From contig NC_081840.1 in assembly GCF_963259705.1 (NCBI RefSeq), positions 3,151,562 through 3,215,561 on the forward strand: a DNA stretch of 64,000 nucleotides. Direction: 5' to 3'. Below the pieces are notes generated by a model. It made no database searches. It was not told the DNA's origin and worked only from the letters and a program-made list of their open reading frames with translations. Made by a program: the position numbers and the translations under genes. Each line of letters starts with the position of its first letter. Within the stretch, counting starts at the first letter, position 1. Source of the stretch: Myotis daubentonii (taxonomy: Eukaryota; Chordata; Mammalia; Chiroptera; Vespertilionidae). This document shows positions 47,501 through 62,461 of this stretch, one piece after another.

Positions 47501-50500
47501 GACAAAACTGTCAATGGAGGATATTGAGTTCAGAACCACACTTTTAAGGTCTCTTAAGAACTGTCTAGAAGCCGCCGATAAATGTAGTGAGATCCTCAAG
47601 AAAACTAATGAGACCCTCGATGTTATGATAAAGAACCAACTAGAAATTAAGCATACATGGACTGAAATAACGAATACTATACAGACTCCCAACAGCAGAC
47701 CAGAGGAGCGCAAGAATCAAGGCAAAGATTCGAAATGCGAAGAAGCAAAAAACACCCAACCAGAAAAGCAAAATGAAAAAAGAATCTGAAAATACGAAGA
47801 TAGTGTAAGGAGCCTCTTGGGACAGCTTCAAGCTGTACCAACATCAGAATTATAGGGGTGCCAGAAGATGAGAGAGAGCAAGATATTGAAAACCTATTTG
47901 AAGAAATAATGACAGAAAACTTCCCCCACCTGGTGAAAGAAATGGACTTACAGGTCCAAGAAGCGCAGAGAACCCCAAACAAAAGGAACCCAAAGAGGAC
48001 CACACCAAGACACATCATAATTAAAATGCCAAGAGCAAAAGACAAAGAGAGAATCTTAAAAGCAGCAAGAGAAATAAACTCAGTTACCTACAAGGGAATA
48101 CCCATACGACTGTCAGCTGATTTCTCAACAGAAACTTTGCAGGCCAGAAGGGAATGGCAAGAAATATTCAAAGTGATGAATACCAAGAACCTACAACCAA
48201 GATTACTTTATCCAGCAAAGCTATCATTCAGAACGGAAGGTCAGATAAAGAGCTTCACAGATAAGGAAAAGCTAAAGGAGTTCATCACCACCAAACCAGT
48301 ATTATATGAAATGCTGAAAGGTATCCTTTAAGTAGAGGAAGAAGAAGAAAAAGGTAAAGATACAAATTATGAACAACAAACATGCATCTATCAACAAGTG
48401 AATCTAAGAATCAAGTGAATAAATAATCTGGTGATCATAATAGAATCAGGGACATAGAAAGTGAATGGACTGACTATTCTTGGGGGGGAAAGGGGTGTGG
48501 GAGATGCGGGAAGAGACTGGACAAAAAATCGTGCACCTATGGATGAGGACAGTGGGTGGGGAGTGAGGGCGGAGGGTGGGGCGAGAACTGGGAGGAGGGG
48601 AGTTATGGGGGGGGAAAAAGAGGAACAAATGTAATAATCTGAACAATAAAGATTTAATTAAAAAATAAAATAAAATAAAAAGAAGTGGTAAATAAACATA
48701 TATTTATAAATTGCAGTTTAGGCATGTATCACTGTTCTAATGTCCCAATTTAACCAACAACCAATTAACACCGAAAGAAAAAAAAGTGAATTAAGCCCTT
48801 CTGCCCTCTGGGCTGGGCTTGAGCTAGTCATTTCACTGTGCTAGGGTTAGCCTTGCACACTGCAGGCTCTCAGGAGACACTCCTCAAGTATAAAATAAGA
48901 ACAGTCTAGAGATCAATAGTTTCCAAACTTCAGATCATCTGTAAACCCTGAGTTAAAAAAATTAGGAAAGCTCTCTAATGTGAATTTATAAGCAACTTTT
49001 TATAAATTATGCATATTATAAAATAAATATAAAATATAAAGTTTTAACGGTTTTTAAAAAATTAAATAGAAGCACTCGTATTTTCTTCCTATAGTCAATG
49101 GACTATCCTGTGAATCTCATCTTCAAGACAACTGAACTACAAAGGTCATTCTGAAACTTAATTTTCTGATCCTAAGACCAACAGTCCTGGTCACTGGTAG
49201 TCAGAGCTTATCATTAACAGTTCAGGAATAAAGGGCCAGTGATATCTGATACCAAGCAATTCTACAGCTGAAACAACAGTGTGAAGTTTCTGAAGATGAA
49301 CGGAAATTAGAACCACCTGCTTCCATTTGGGAAGCTAGTGGTGATGGACACTAAGACGTCTTCTCCAGAACCCACATGACCACCTGCAGGTACGCTACAG
49401 AAGAGATTCCCCAGTGGGAGGGGGAACAATGACATCATCATCTAGAACCCATGTGACCACCTGCAGGTACGCTACAGAAGATATTCCCCAGTGGGAGGGG
49501 GAACAATGACATCATCATCTAGAACCCCACATGACCACCTGCAGGTACGCTACAGAAGATATTCCCCAGTGGGAGGGGGAACAATGACATCATCATCTAG
49601 AACCCCACGTGACCACCTGCAGGTGTGCTACAGAGGGATTCCTCAGTGGGTAGGAAGGGGAACAATGACATCATCATCTAGAAAACACGTGACCACCTGC
49701 AGGTGTGCTACAGAGGGATTCCTCAGTGGGAAGGGGAACAATGACATCATCATCTAGAAAACACGTGACCACCTGCAGGTGTGCTACAGAGGGATTCCTC
49801 AGTGGGTGGGAAGGGGAACAATGACAGATGAGTACTGAGTGCTTTCTATGTGCCAGGCACTGTTCCCACAACTTCCCAAGTCTTGTACCATTTCATCTTC
49901 CCAACAACCCGCTGAGGCCGACACAAGTATCACCCTCATGTACAGATGAGGAAGCTGAGTTCATAGATGCTAGGTAAATTGTCCCAAGTCTTCATAGTCT
50001 ATGACCTTCAACTCTAGAATGCCATTTATTTCAACATATTTTCTGGATATATATGTTTAAGGGGCTTTAAATATAATACTTTAATTTTTATACAGAAGTG
50101 TATGCTAGAGTTTATCATTCTAACCAGACCCTGTTTTGGACTTTGAGAAGGGATACTTCTGAAACAAAGACTCTAGGATTCTGACTCCACCCCAGTACTG
50201 CTGGCCCTCTAGACAGGAATCGCCCAGCTCTTTTCCTGTCATGGCACACACAGAATGGGATTTGCTCAGTACCTATGGTAAGTGACAGACGGCAACCTGC
50301 CAACGTGAGGGCAAAGGGAATAAATATCTCACACACAAGTAAGGCAGTTGCCAGACACACTCGCTAGGAAACTGCTACGACGACAGCACACCATAGAGTA
50401 AGGGTTCTATATCAGCACCACACCAAGTTCACCGAGGCGGAGATTAATATTACAGCAAGGAAAGAAAAGGGGAGCAGGGAGGCAGAAGGGCAGTCAGGCA

Positions 50501-53500
50501 AAAACATCCATCCCATTCAACGAATGTGTTTCACTCACCTATTATAAAGCTTCTCATAAAAGCTTCTATTAGGTAGTGTCATGTGAACATTGGGTAACGA
50601 AAGTTCCAGGACATAGTGAGAATTGCTGATTGCTTTATCCTGAAATTCTGTCATTTCTACAGGGTCTCCTGGCATCACCATCTAAAACATGAGAGTTTAG
50701 TGTAGAAAAAAAAAAAAGTGCATTAAATAACCACTGTATGTTTAAAATAGTAATTGCATCTTCTTACTCTAAGCACAGGACTTGGTCTGTCAGCAAATAA
50801 ATAAGCATGTGACTTTTCATTTTAACCACGGGGGAGACAAAAATATGATTCAACCAAGGAGTTAAACACCTAGCACAAACAGTGTGCTAAGTATTTTTTA
50901 AAGAAAAAGAAGTAAAGCCATGAGTACATAATCAAGGATCATTTCTTTGTGGCTTACTCCAACTTTTACTTTACCTGTTCGTTTTCAAACATTACTCTAC
51001 GAGAAGAAAAGGGAGAGGGGGCGGGTCTTCTCAGATCACACACGTCTTTCAGGGAGTGAGCACCTCCTTCCTCTTCTTCCTGGTAGTGGCCATCACTCTC
51101 CTCTTCTTCTGCTGCTGCTATTCTCTCCAAAATGGAATGCATGGCTGGTGGATTTATTTTCAATACAATTCTGATACCAAGGACAATTTTAAAAATCAAG
51201 ATCCATGTATAAACTGCAAAACTTTAACTTTTATGTAAATTAATACAAAAACCACTGACTGAATCATTAATGGTGGATTCACCTTGTCTACAAAGTCTAA
51301 TTATATCTAATCTACCCCATTTCTCAGCATCTTGTAAACTTAAAAGTGTAGAATTGATAAAACAAGTAAACCAAAGAGAGGGATTAATATGTTATTCTTA
51401 CTAACTGAAAATCTGACCTTTTGAGGATACAAAGATTTGTTTTTAATTTCACTAAGAATTCTATTTATTCTCACAAACCCTAATTGTTCTGCACGCAGTC
51501 TGTTTTGCCATTATGGAATACTTGCACACCTAGGAAACCTTGTGTTCATAAAATGTTCAAATGGAGGAGAGACTGACTAGGCAATATTTTCAGAACTGCA
51601 ACCACCAAGTCACCTTTCCTTTAGGATTTTCAATAACAAAAGGACTGTGTTCTCCTCTGCTGGCCATCACCAGCCCAAGGCTGTGCAGTCTCTCCTTTGT
51701 CACCACATCAGCCCATTGTCACGATGAGGCAGGCCCCCCAAACAGGACAGGTATCTGTGTCCCATCCAGAATGGCCTTTTCTTTTTTACTACGTACGTAG
51801 GTGGTACAGTTGGTTCTAGTTACAAAGTTTCACAACTATTTAATTTATAGTTATCCTAATGGAAATTGTGCTTCCAAATTATGTAACTGAAGTAGATCCA
51901 TTTCTTATGATGAAAACTCATGCTCTAAGCTCCTGCAGCTTTTCAGGCCTGTACTGATATTAGTAATGTCTGTCCTAAGAGTCTGGCAGGTCTGATACAT
52001 AGGTGGTGGGGTGTAAAACAAGGCAGGAAGGAAAATGGCACCAAAAAGATCACCTTTAGCGAGGCTTCAAATACTTCCTTTTCATAATAATGGGTCATTA
52101 TTTCAAGTAAATAAGTTATTTTAAACATAATCCAAGCCCACTATCAGGCTAATTTAAACTAATGAATGGTCGCCCAGTCTAAGGGATCCTGAGGCTGTGG
52201 TTCTCTAAGTCCAACTGCACACTGGGATCACCCGGTGTGTCTTTTAAACTACACTGATGCCCAGGCTCCGGCCGAGGATCCTAGGGTGGGGCCCAAGAAC
52301 CAGGATTTTGTAAATGCCCCCAGATTGGAAAAACACTCTCCCAAAGCATCAGTGACCATAAAGTTCACTTGACGACTAACAAATGGTGCCCTAGGACCTC
52401 TCTTCTACTGCAGCCTTGAACTATTTTTAACATGGCCAATGACTCTCTGGTTCTTCCACTTACACCAGAAAGCACATCTTATGCTTCCACCTCTCACAGT
52501 ACCTAACAGACACTTTCAGAAAACAGCACTTAAAATACATTTATTTCATTTGTCCATGTTCCTCTGGGTTTTCTCATCAAGGATGGATAGTTTTAGCTTA
52601 AATTTAATAGCCAAAATGATGGTTTAAAAAAGCATAGTAATTTTTTTAAAGGAAAATCTCATTAAATGTATGTATCATATCCATCTGCTTACTCACCGTG
52701 GCCAGTCAAAGTCATCTGACGATGTTGTATCTCCATCTACTCCACCAGACACGTGGAGAAACTTAATAGATGGCTCTCCTTTATCTTCCTGGAATGACCC
52801 TAATAAAACAAGACTGATTAATCGAAATGCATGTCTTCTCAAAGAGCTGAAAGGTGCTGTCCTCCTTAAGGGAGCAAAGATTCTCTACATCAGAAACATA
52901 TGCAGCACTAAGTTCTACAGCATTTATGCATTCGTTCCTATTTCTTGTGTACATGTTTCTTGGGAACGGAATGAGCAATAAATTAAAGATGCAGTTTTTC
53001 CATTCAAACTCAAAATTCTACGTGCCAATGTTTAATGAATAGTAAATACAGCAGGTACCACTGAGTGCCACTGAGTGATTTTATTGTTCATACAAGTTTA
53101 TACAGTTAATTTAGGAACACAGAGTAACTATATGTCTTAAATGTTGATTTTTGTATCAAGCACTGTAAGAATTACCTCTATTCACAATAACGCTATAGAT
53201 GTCTATTCATTCCATTTTACAAGGAATGACTTTCCTCCAGAATGAGTCTCTTACCACTGGAGATAAGAAAATATTAGGTAACCCCTAAAGGCCCTTTCAT
53301 GAAGTCATATTGACAAGAGTCAGTTTTAAAGATCTCTAAGAATGTGTCAAGCTCAGAGAGAAGGGAAGGGAAACTTTGCAGCCTATTCCCCTAGTGGAAG
53401 GTGAGCAGAGAAGGGGTGTGGTGGGAAGGTGAGCAGAAAAGGGGTGCGGTGGGAAGGTGAGCAGAGAAGGGATGTGGTGGGAAAGTGTGATGAGAAGGGG

Positions 53501-56500
53501 TGGAGTGGCAGAGGGGAGGTGTAGTGACAGAGGCAGGTTGTTAAGGAATCACACACAAAAACAAACACCAAAAAACGTCAAAATCACCCATCCTGCGTTC
53601 TTCATGGACTCGATTCACTCGATTCACACACACACACACTGACAAAAGCAAATACAGAAAAACTTAAAACAGGTTTCACAAAGGAAAGTCACGAGAGAGA
53701 GTAGCATGATGGTAAAAAGCTCAAGCTCTAGTGTTAGACTTGGGTCTGAATCTGATGCTGCCACTTACTACTGCCTGACCTTAGAAGGTCCCTCCACTTA
53801 AGTCTACAGATTCCCCGCTTACAAATGACAAAAATGATTGGGAATAATAAGCCTACATGATTATGATGATTAAAGGACAGAGATAACACGTGTGAAGTGC
53901 TCAATGCATTTGCTAACACAGAGTGGTACTCAAATTCTGGCTAGGATGCTGGCTGGTGCTAAAGATGTAGACACCGGCACTACATTCCCCCGGAGAAAAG
54001 AAGTATTTTAACCAAGCAAACAAATCATCATGCTTAGTAATTTCTTTTCAAAAACTGACTTATCTCACATAGCAGAATTTTTGCTAACACATCTCCTAGG
54101 GCAAGAGAAACAAAGGAAAAAATAAACAAATGGGACTACATCAAAATAAAAAGCTCTGCACAGCAAAGAAACCACCATCAAAATGAAAAGGGAACCCACT
54201 GTATGAGAGAACATATTTGCAAATGGTAATTCTGATAAGAGGTTACTCTCCAAAATATATAAAGTACTCGTACAACTCAACAAAAGGAAGATAAACAATC
54301 CAATTAAAAAAATGGGCAGTGGATCTGAACAGACACTTCTCCAAAGGGGGCATACAAATGGCCAAGAGACATATGAAAAAATGCTCAGTCACTAATCATC
54401 AGAGAGATGCAAATTAAAACCACAATGAGATGTCATCTCACACCTGTCAGAATGACTATCATCAATAAATTAACAAACAGCAAGTGCTGGCGAGGATGTG
54501 GAGAAAAGGGAACACTAGTTCACTGCTGGTAGGAATGGAAAACAGTATGGATTTCCCTCAAAAAATTAAAAATGGAACTTCCATTTGACCCAGAGATCCC
54601 ACTTTTGGGAAAATATCCTAAAAACTCCAAAACATCAATCAGAAAGAATATATGCACTCATATGTTCATAGCAGTGTTATTTACAATAGCTAAGATTTGG
54701 AAACTGTCCAAGTGCCCATCAGTAGATGAGTGGATAAAAAAGCTGTGGGACATTTACACAATGGAAAACTATGCAGCTGTAATAAGAGGATCTCTTCAGG
54801 ACTGCATGGACGGACCTGAAGACTACTATGCTAAGTGAAATAAGCCAACCTGAGAAAGACAAATATCACACCATCTCACTTATTTGTGGAATCTAATGAA
54901 CAAAATGAATTGACCAACAAAATAGGACCCGAAGCAATGGAGGCATAAAAAAGACTCAATGTGGGGGTGAGGGGATGAGGAGAGAGAAACCAAAGAACTT
55001 ATAAACTTATATGCATAGCCCATGGACACAGACAGTGAGTGGTAAAGACCTGGGTGTGTGAGGGGGTAAAGGGAGAAATCTGTAATACTGTCAACAATAA
55101 AAAAATATATTTAAAAAAACTGACTTATCTTACACATTTGTATACAATACTGGGAAAAAGTTGTTACTCTTGTTCTCTAACATTATGTTTTTTAATTGTA
55201 TGTTTTGCAGCTGTCATGTACTTTTTCATGCTCTAGGCTTTAGCAGCAGTTGTTTGTTTACAGTCTGTGCCTTTACAGGCACGTGCAATCTTACCAGTTA
55301 GTTCTCTAAAGGTAAGTTCCAATTTAATTTGTTCTGGGGTTGATCCTCCTATGAATTCAGTCTTAAATTCTAGATCTGTGAATGCTAAATGAAGAATCTC
55401 CTTCTGAAGTGACTTCTTAAACCACGGTCCTCTTTCCTGATCTGATCGAAGATCGGGTATTGGGAAACGAACAGAAAGGTTTAATGCTGGTGTGGCAACT
55501 TGTACCGATATTCGACAATTAGCAGGATTATGTGAGTCATCTAGAAACACTTCAGTGAAAGCCTTGTGCTAAAACAAAACATCAAAATATAGGCCAAATG
55601 TTAAATTAAGTAAATAAACAAGTGACATTAGTATTCAAGTACTCAACATTATAATATGCACATTTCCTCATTCAGTATAGTACATTAAAATACAATTCAA
55701 AATAACCACTACCATATTAGTTTAGTGTAATGAAATTTTATAATCCAACTAGAGGCCCAGTGCATGAAAATTCATGTGCTGGAGGGGGGTCTGTCAGCCT
55801 AGCCTGCCCCCTCTCACAGTCCAGGAGCCCTCAGGGGCGGGAGGGGACCCTTCGATTGGGGGAAGGTGATGCCCCATCACTCCTCTGCTGCTGCCACTGC
55901 TGGCAACACAAGCCTTGGCCAGCCCTGGTTACCTGAGCCTCAGGTGGCCCTCGGCAGCTGGGGGGCTGAGGGTGGGTCCAGCCGCACCACGTGCCTGCCA
56001 CCCCCCGCCCCCCGGGCGGGACTGAAAGGATTGGGGGACTCCAGCAGGGCTGAGGGGACTGGGCGCCGCCATCTTGTGGCTATGGGCACCACCATCTTTG
56101 TGATGGTGTGATGGTCAATTTGTATATTCCCTCTTTATTAGATAGGATAGCTATTGATAAAAGCCAGAATACTAGCAACATGTAAACCCTCATATAAAAT
56201 AAATAAAAATAAAAGCTGAACCAAAGTGAAAACACAGTGATATATATTTCACTACAGGTTTAAAAAGAATAACATGTAAATTAGCTCATCAACAAATTCA
56301 ATAGTTAAAAATCACTATAGTACCCAATATTCAGTTTGAAGGATTTACCTACAAATATGCTACTTTAAAGACTCAATATGAATGTGAAATCAGACAAATT
56401 ATGCCAATTGCAAAGGACCATCCCTGACTTGTCTTTGTACTTCCTGGACTAAGCCCAGAGCCTGGCACATCACAGGTTCTACATAAATATCCAGTAAATG

Positions 56501-58623
56501 ACTCACTCTGTGTTCTCATTCAACCCAAGGGCATGATCCCAACAAATGGCTCTTAGAAACCAAAATACACATGCACCATTTACTCCAGCCATGTTATAGT
56601 AAAAAGTCCAAAGAACATGCCCTTCAGATAAAAGCCTGTTTCTATTCTTTCTCTAAAATGCATTGAAAGATAAAGCTTTAGTCCAGGGTGCACTATCATG
56701 AATCAGTCTCTAACCACCCAGATTATAAAGTTCCCTTTGGTGCTAGATTTGGATTTTTAACAAAGCTATTCTTTCTCTCCCCATCTGACATTCCAGTTCT
56801 ATCTCTTACTTCAGCAAAAATAATACACCTATAGCTGACAGCAAATAGAGACATTAGTCCCCCAGAACTTAAAATAACAAGCAACTGGTGACAAAAATTA
56901 AAGAATGCTGATTTAATCTGAATACCATCACTAAGTGAGGGAGAAGGAAATAAAGTAAAAAATAAATTTTCTTTTCAACCAAAGTTATCTCTGTTCCTGG
57001 TCCTACACCTCCCAAATTCCTAATAGATTTCTCGCAAATCTGACTTATTTAATTTGCTTTTGAAAAGACACCAGGAATCAGATTTAAGTACAAGTCACAT
57101 AATGTGATGCCCAATAACACTGTGAAATATGTTCCCATTTTCAAAAGTATATCTTATCTTATATGGGCTATATTTTATAGGTGGCTCAAGTACTTTGTGA
57201 AATGTGTGAGTAGCTAAAATTTTGTGAATATATTATAATCACAGTTTGTAAAACTAAGGTAACACAGAAAAGGAAAGAAAATCTAATTCCATTCCTCTAA
57301 CAAAGTCACACTACCAGCTGGTGTATTTCCATTCACTTGTTCTGCACATCAGCTGTACTCACACCGCTGTAAGGGAAGTTTATTTCTTCACAAGCCCTCT
57401 TCCCGTTGCCGCACCGTCTTCACCACCATCATTTAAAATGGGTGCAAAGCGTTTCACCCAGCATGCTAGCAAAACATTTAGCTATCTAATATCCAGACAT
57501 AAAAGACGTCTCCATTTTTCATTATTACCAATAATGTTAATTTAAGAATACTTAAGTTCAGAAATAATCCAAATAAGCCTATGAGCTTATTAATAATTCT
57601 GATTAGCATTTGCAACTTTTGACTACTTACCAGACTAATATGCTTATTATATGAAGTATACATGTGAGATGCCATCATCTCTACTGTAGTAAGTTTCTGT
57701 GGTTGAAGCAAGGAATTTAATCTGTCCACAATACTGATATCCAGCTCACAAAATACGGGATTTAATTTAATTTGTAAGTCTGCCTTCTGAGGAACAGAAC
57801 TAAGTCTTGCTTGATTACCCTTTTAAAAGAAGAAAAGCATTAATATGATCACTTATGAAACTATAAAACTAAGTTAAAACCTTCCATTTGTGACAAAACA
57901 TATGTCAATTAAAAACTTACAGGTGGTAATCACAGAAAAAAACCTCTTACCTGGGGCCCTTTATTCTCAGAATGCTTATAATGAAGCTGAAGACACACAG
58001 GGGAGTGGGAATCAGTTCGTTCTTTGGAATGGAACATTAAAAGCTTAAAAACAAAGATGAAAATAAATTAAAGGTTAAGATATTAAGCTATAATTAATCA
58101 AATGAATTAACAGACATGCTAACATAATATTGGGAAGAATTTTTTGGAGTCAGGAAACTTTAAGTTTTCATTGTCTCTTACTACCAATATGAATCTTGAC
58201 AGGTTAGCTAACTTTTGTGATACTTAGTACCTCACCTACAGAATGTAAGGAGGGCTCAAGTAAATAAATGCCCAAGAAACTGCTTTGAAGTAAAAAGTAC
58301 ATGAGGGCAAAATAAAAGCAACAAATGCCACTCTGATAGCTTAGAAAAGTGTCTCTTGGACACACTATTAGGATAGGAATAACAACAGATTAATAATAAA
58401 CAAACACAAGACATTGCACTTTGTCTTCAACAGTGACTGAACAGTGCTTAGCACACAGCAGCTATTAGGTGAATAACAGAATCCTCCTGAAATTAAGAGT
58501 GCTTAGAAAATGAGTGAAATGAAGTCATTTGTCCATAACCTGTCAACTCTAAATCAAACATTTTAACAGACTCTTATTGCCATGAAAGCCATACTTAAAA
58601 AATCTGTCTCAATAAAACAAATG

Positions 58624-58656
<33 letters not shown>

Positions 58657-61600
58657 TTCTTCCTATATTACTTCCTATCCCTTAAGAAAATCACTTCTGT
58701 TCATATAATTCTTAAAGAGCAAGACAGACTTAAAGAATAATCATAAAGGGAAAGTACTTAGCATTTACCTCTGTATAGTGAGGAGAAACAGAATGAAAAT
58801 CAGTTGGAAACAGGCACTCCAAAAGTTCCATTTGACCAATAGACATATCAGTACTAAAATACCTGGAAGCTGATCTTTGTCTTTGTTCATAGGATACTTT
58901 GATGCCAGTGCCTATGAATCTATAATAAGACATGAAGCAGTTGAGAGTATGCATTGGATTCTAGACTAAACAATGTGTCAAACAGTACACAAGTATTAAT
59001 GAAGTATAACAATGACCTACCTATTCTGATAAATTCAAGTTGTAACTAATATTCCTAAGGATATTAACCAGAAAGATTATTTAAAATTTCCCTGACATAA
59101 GATAAAGAAACCAGTTCCGTTGACAGGAAATTATCCAGGATATATTTATTTCCCAACACCGCCCTTCCTTCTTCCACATTTTAAAATGCACACTGCAGTG
59201 GATAAAATCTTTAAAACTATAAAATATGTATGTAATAGTTTCTTAAAATTATCTAAAACATCGTGTAATATTTTTAAAACTTCAGTGCTCAAATGAAGGT
59301 ATTCCTCTAGTTTTTATTGTTTTTGTTGTATTTCCTACTGACAGATATTTGAAACCTCATCAAAAACTGGAAGAGCCCTAGCCAGTTTGGCTCAGTAAAC
59401 AGAGCTTCAGCCTGCGGACTGAAGGGCCCCAAGTTCAATTCCGGTCAAGGGCACATGCCCGGGTTGCAGGCTCAATCCCTAGTTGAGGGCATGCAGAAGG
59501 CAGCTGATCAATGATGTTTCTCATCATTGATGTTTCTGACTCTCTCTCCCTCAAACTCTCTCTCTGAAAACAATAAAAATTTATTTTTAAAAAAATAACA
59601 TGCCCTAACCGGTTTGGCTCAGTGGATAGAGCGTTGGCCTGCAGACTGAAGGATCCCAGGTTCGATTCTGGTCAAGGGCATGTACCTTGGTTGCAGGCAC
59701 ATCCCCAGTAGGGGGTGTGCAGGAGGCAGCTGATGGATGTTTCTCTCCCATCGATGCTTCTAACTCTCTATCCCTCTCCCTTCCTCTCTGTAAAAAATCA
59801 ATAAAATATATTTTAAAAAATAAATAAATAAAAAATAAAAGGAAGAAAAAAATGGGTTTTTTTTGTAGTTTGTTAAAAATAGATACAATGGTTCTAACCT
59901 GCAGAATTTCTTTTGCTAAATATAAAAGCTAATTTGCATATTAATTTTAATACTTGGAGAGATCATAATTTTAACCCATGGAGAGATCATAGACTATTTG
60001 GACAGTTTTCTAAGTAGAAGGTGAAAATGTAGAATCAAGCTCCCCAGCCTTAGTACCATTTCCTCATGGCCAGTGGCATATGGATCATTTCCAAGTTCCT
60101 TCTAATAAGTTTATTCTACTCTCACCACCACTGCCATCTCTGCTAAGCCAGTAACAAGAACAACTATTTTTATGATTGTAATGGTGTCAGTAGTTATGAT
60201 GGCATAATGTGGTCAAAGAAATTTGACAAGAGCAGGGCAGGGAGCTAAACAAAAGATAATCTCCAAACTCCAGATTATCTACAGCTTATATCTGAATAAC
60301 CTGAGTGAGAGAGTCTGTCATGAACATCTTTGCAGCAGTGGAAGAAAACCTCCCTCATTCCACTCATTTACAAATAAAATGTGAATTAGAAAAACAAATG
60401 GAGTGAGGTAGATAGATAAAAACAAAAGTCCACTCTGGTTCTTTTTCAAGAATTGTTAATAAATATGAGAGCATTTACCTAAGGTGATCATGTGAGCAAG
60501 CTTCTGCAAATACTGTTCTGAAAGATTTAAAATCATCTGTTGAAAATCTCGCTGGATCTATCTTTTCTATACAAGAAAAGAAAGCTATCGCCAGAGGTGT
60601 CAATGGATTAAGGTTCAATGATGTTTCAGGTGGAGACAATGGATCAATGTGAAGCACAGAGATTGACAAAGTTCCCACAGCTAGTCGAAAAATGAGCTCA
60701 GGCCTGGATTCATCCATTGAGACAGATCTAGAGGGGAGAGCTGAAATGCATGTGTTCAAATTATACACATAAAATTTAACAGTTAAAAACAATCCATTAT
60801 ATCAAAATTATGACATTTATTTGTGCATTCCTTTTCAAAAACAGGTGATTACACAATAGTTTGAATGATATTAAACAAGAAAAGTAAAATGAACTGTTAT
60901 CTTTCTGCATTTCACATGCAGGATCCTTGGTACCTGAAGTACAAAGAAGTATGGCTACAATAGGAAATGAACAAAGCTTTGCATTAATAAAACTGTACTG
61001 GAAAAGTCAGAGATGAACCCAAGCTGCTCACTAAATTTTCCTCCAAGCCTGTATTCTACTCCAATTAAATTTTGCAGGGAGCCGAAACCGGTTTGGCTCA
61101 GTGGATAGAGCGTCGGCCTGCGGACTGAAAGGTCCCAGGTTCGATTCCGGTCAAAGGCATGTACCTGGGTTGCGGGCACATCCCCAATAGGAGATGTGCA
61201 GGAGGCGGCTGATCGATGTTTCTAACTCTCTATCTCTCTCCCTTCCTCTCTGTAAAAAATCAAAAAAAAATATATATTAAAAAAAAAATTTTGCAGGGAA
61301 TAAACCTGAGGTTCTCTTTCAAGGAAAGTATAAACAGTGAAACAAAAATCAGATGGCTGGTTGAGACTCTTCAACTGCAATAATATGAAATTTATGGTGA
61401 ACTTTTTACTAAAAATACTTAAGTTTTTAAGTACTCAAAGAATACAGGAAATGTGCAACTATATTCAACACTTCACAGTGAGTTGCTCAGCAATGCTTCA
61501 TATATATACGAAGGAAAAGAAAAGAAGCAGGATGGCTTTTTTTTTTTTAATTTTAAGTTTTTAAAAATCCTAGCGGAAACCGTCAACAACGATCTTATTT

Positions 61601-62430
61601 GTCACTTACAAGTCTTCTGTAGAGACGATGGGTGAACTAGGTTGGACGGCAGTGTTGACCCTCTTACTGGCTGTTCTTTATGATGATCAAGGAAATCTCC
61701 CCAGGTTGGCTGAAGCTATAAAAGAAATGTGTAAAGCAGATGAATAAAATATTGAATTTTAGAAGCAAGTTTTCAAGAATAGAACAAAAATTAAATAATA
61801 CTTTACCACAGTAGCACTTAAGGGAGATCCAGCTGGGGTATTTGTATATGTGCTAGTTAATGATAACTCAAGGTCCATATTTGGGGGGTCCCCAAGAGGT
61901 GGAAGAGAAGAGAGACTATGGGACATGTCCATATCAGCCATGGAGAAGAAAACTTCTTCTTCTAAAGAGAATTAAACTTTGTCAATTGTATTGTAATTCC
62001 AAAAATCTACATCTTTTAAGTTAATATACACTTAATATATTCTTCTTTCAGGTTACCTGAGATATAGGCTACCCTAAATTTTTTGTTACTTCCAGTGAGG
62101 TAATTTATTTGGATCTAAGATATAAATGGCACAGTAAAAACTCAAGTGAACATAGGTCAACCAAAGGTTATGCTATACTGTTGGTGAACTTTTTAAAAAA
62201 TATATGATGCCCTAGCCAGTTTGGCTCAGTGGATAGAGCATCGGCCTGCAAACAGAAAGGTCCCAGGTTCAATTCCGGTCAAGGGCACATGCCTGGGTTG
62301 TGGGCTCAATCCCCAGTGTGAGGCGTGCAGGAGGCAACCGATCAATGATTCTCTCTCATCATCGATATCTCTATCTCTCTCCCTCTTCCTTCCTCTCTGA
62401 AATCAATAAAAATATATTACATATATTATT

Positions 62431-62461
<31 letters not shown>

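Noticed and set aside
49378..49825. CRISPR-like array
   Set aside because: Units are head to tail without unique spacers, and the genome is mammalian. It is an ordinary tandem repeat.
54572..54838. Functional reverse transcriptase gene
   Set aside because: Only the extreme C-terminus of L1 ORF2 in a 5'-truncated insertion. No RT or endonuclease motifs.
60479..60727. Downstream acceptor for ATG2B window exon 4
   Set aside because: The one-base phase left by exon 3 fits only the upstream AG, giving [11 protein letters not shown].
61081..61150. tRNA gene
   Set aside because: The tRNA-like boxes belong to the head of a VES SINE, with SINE body, tail and target duplication. The same holds for the other VES heads.
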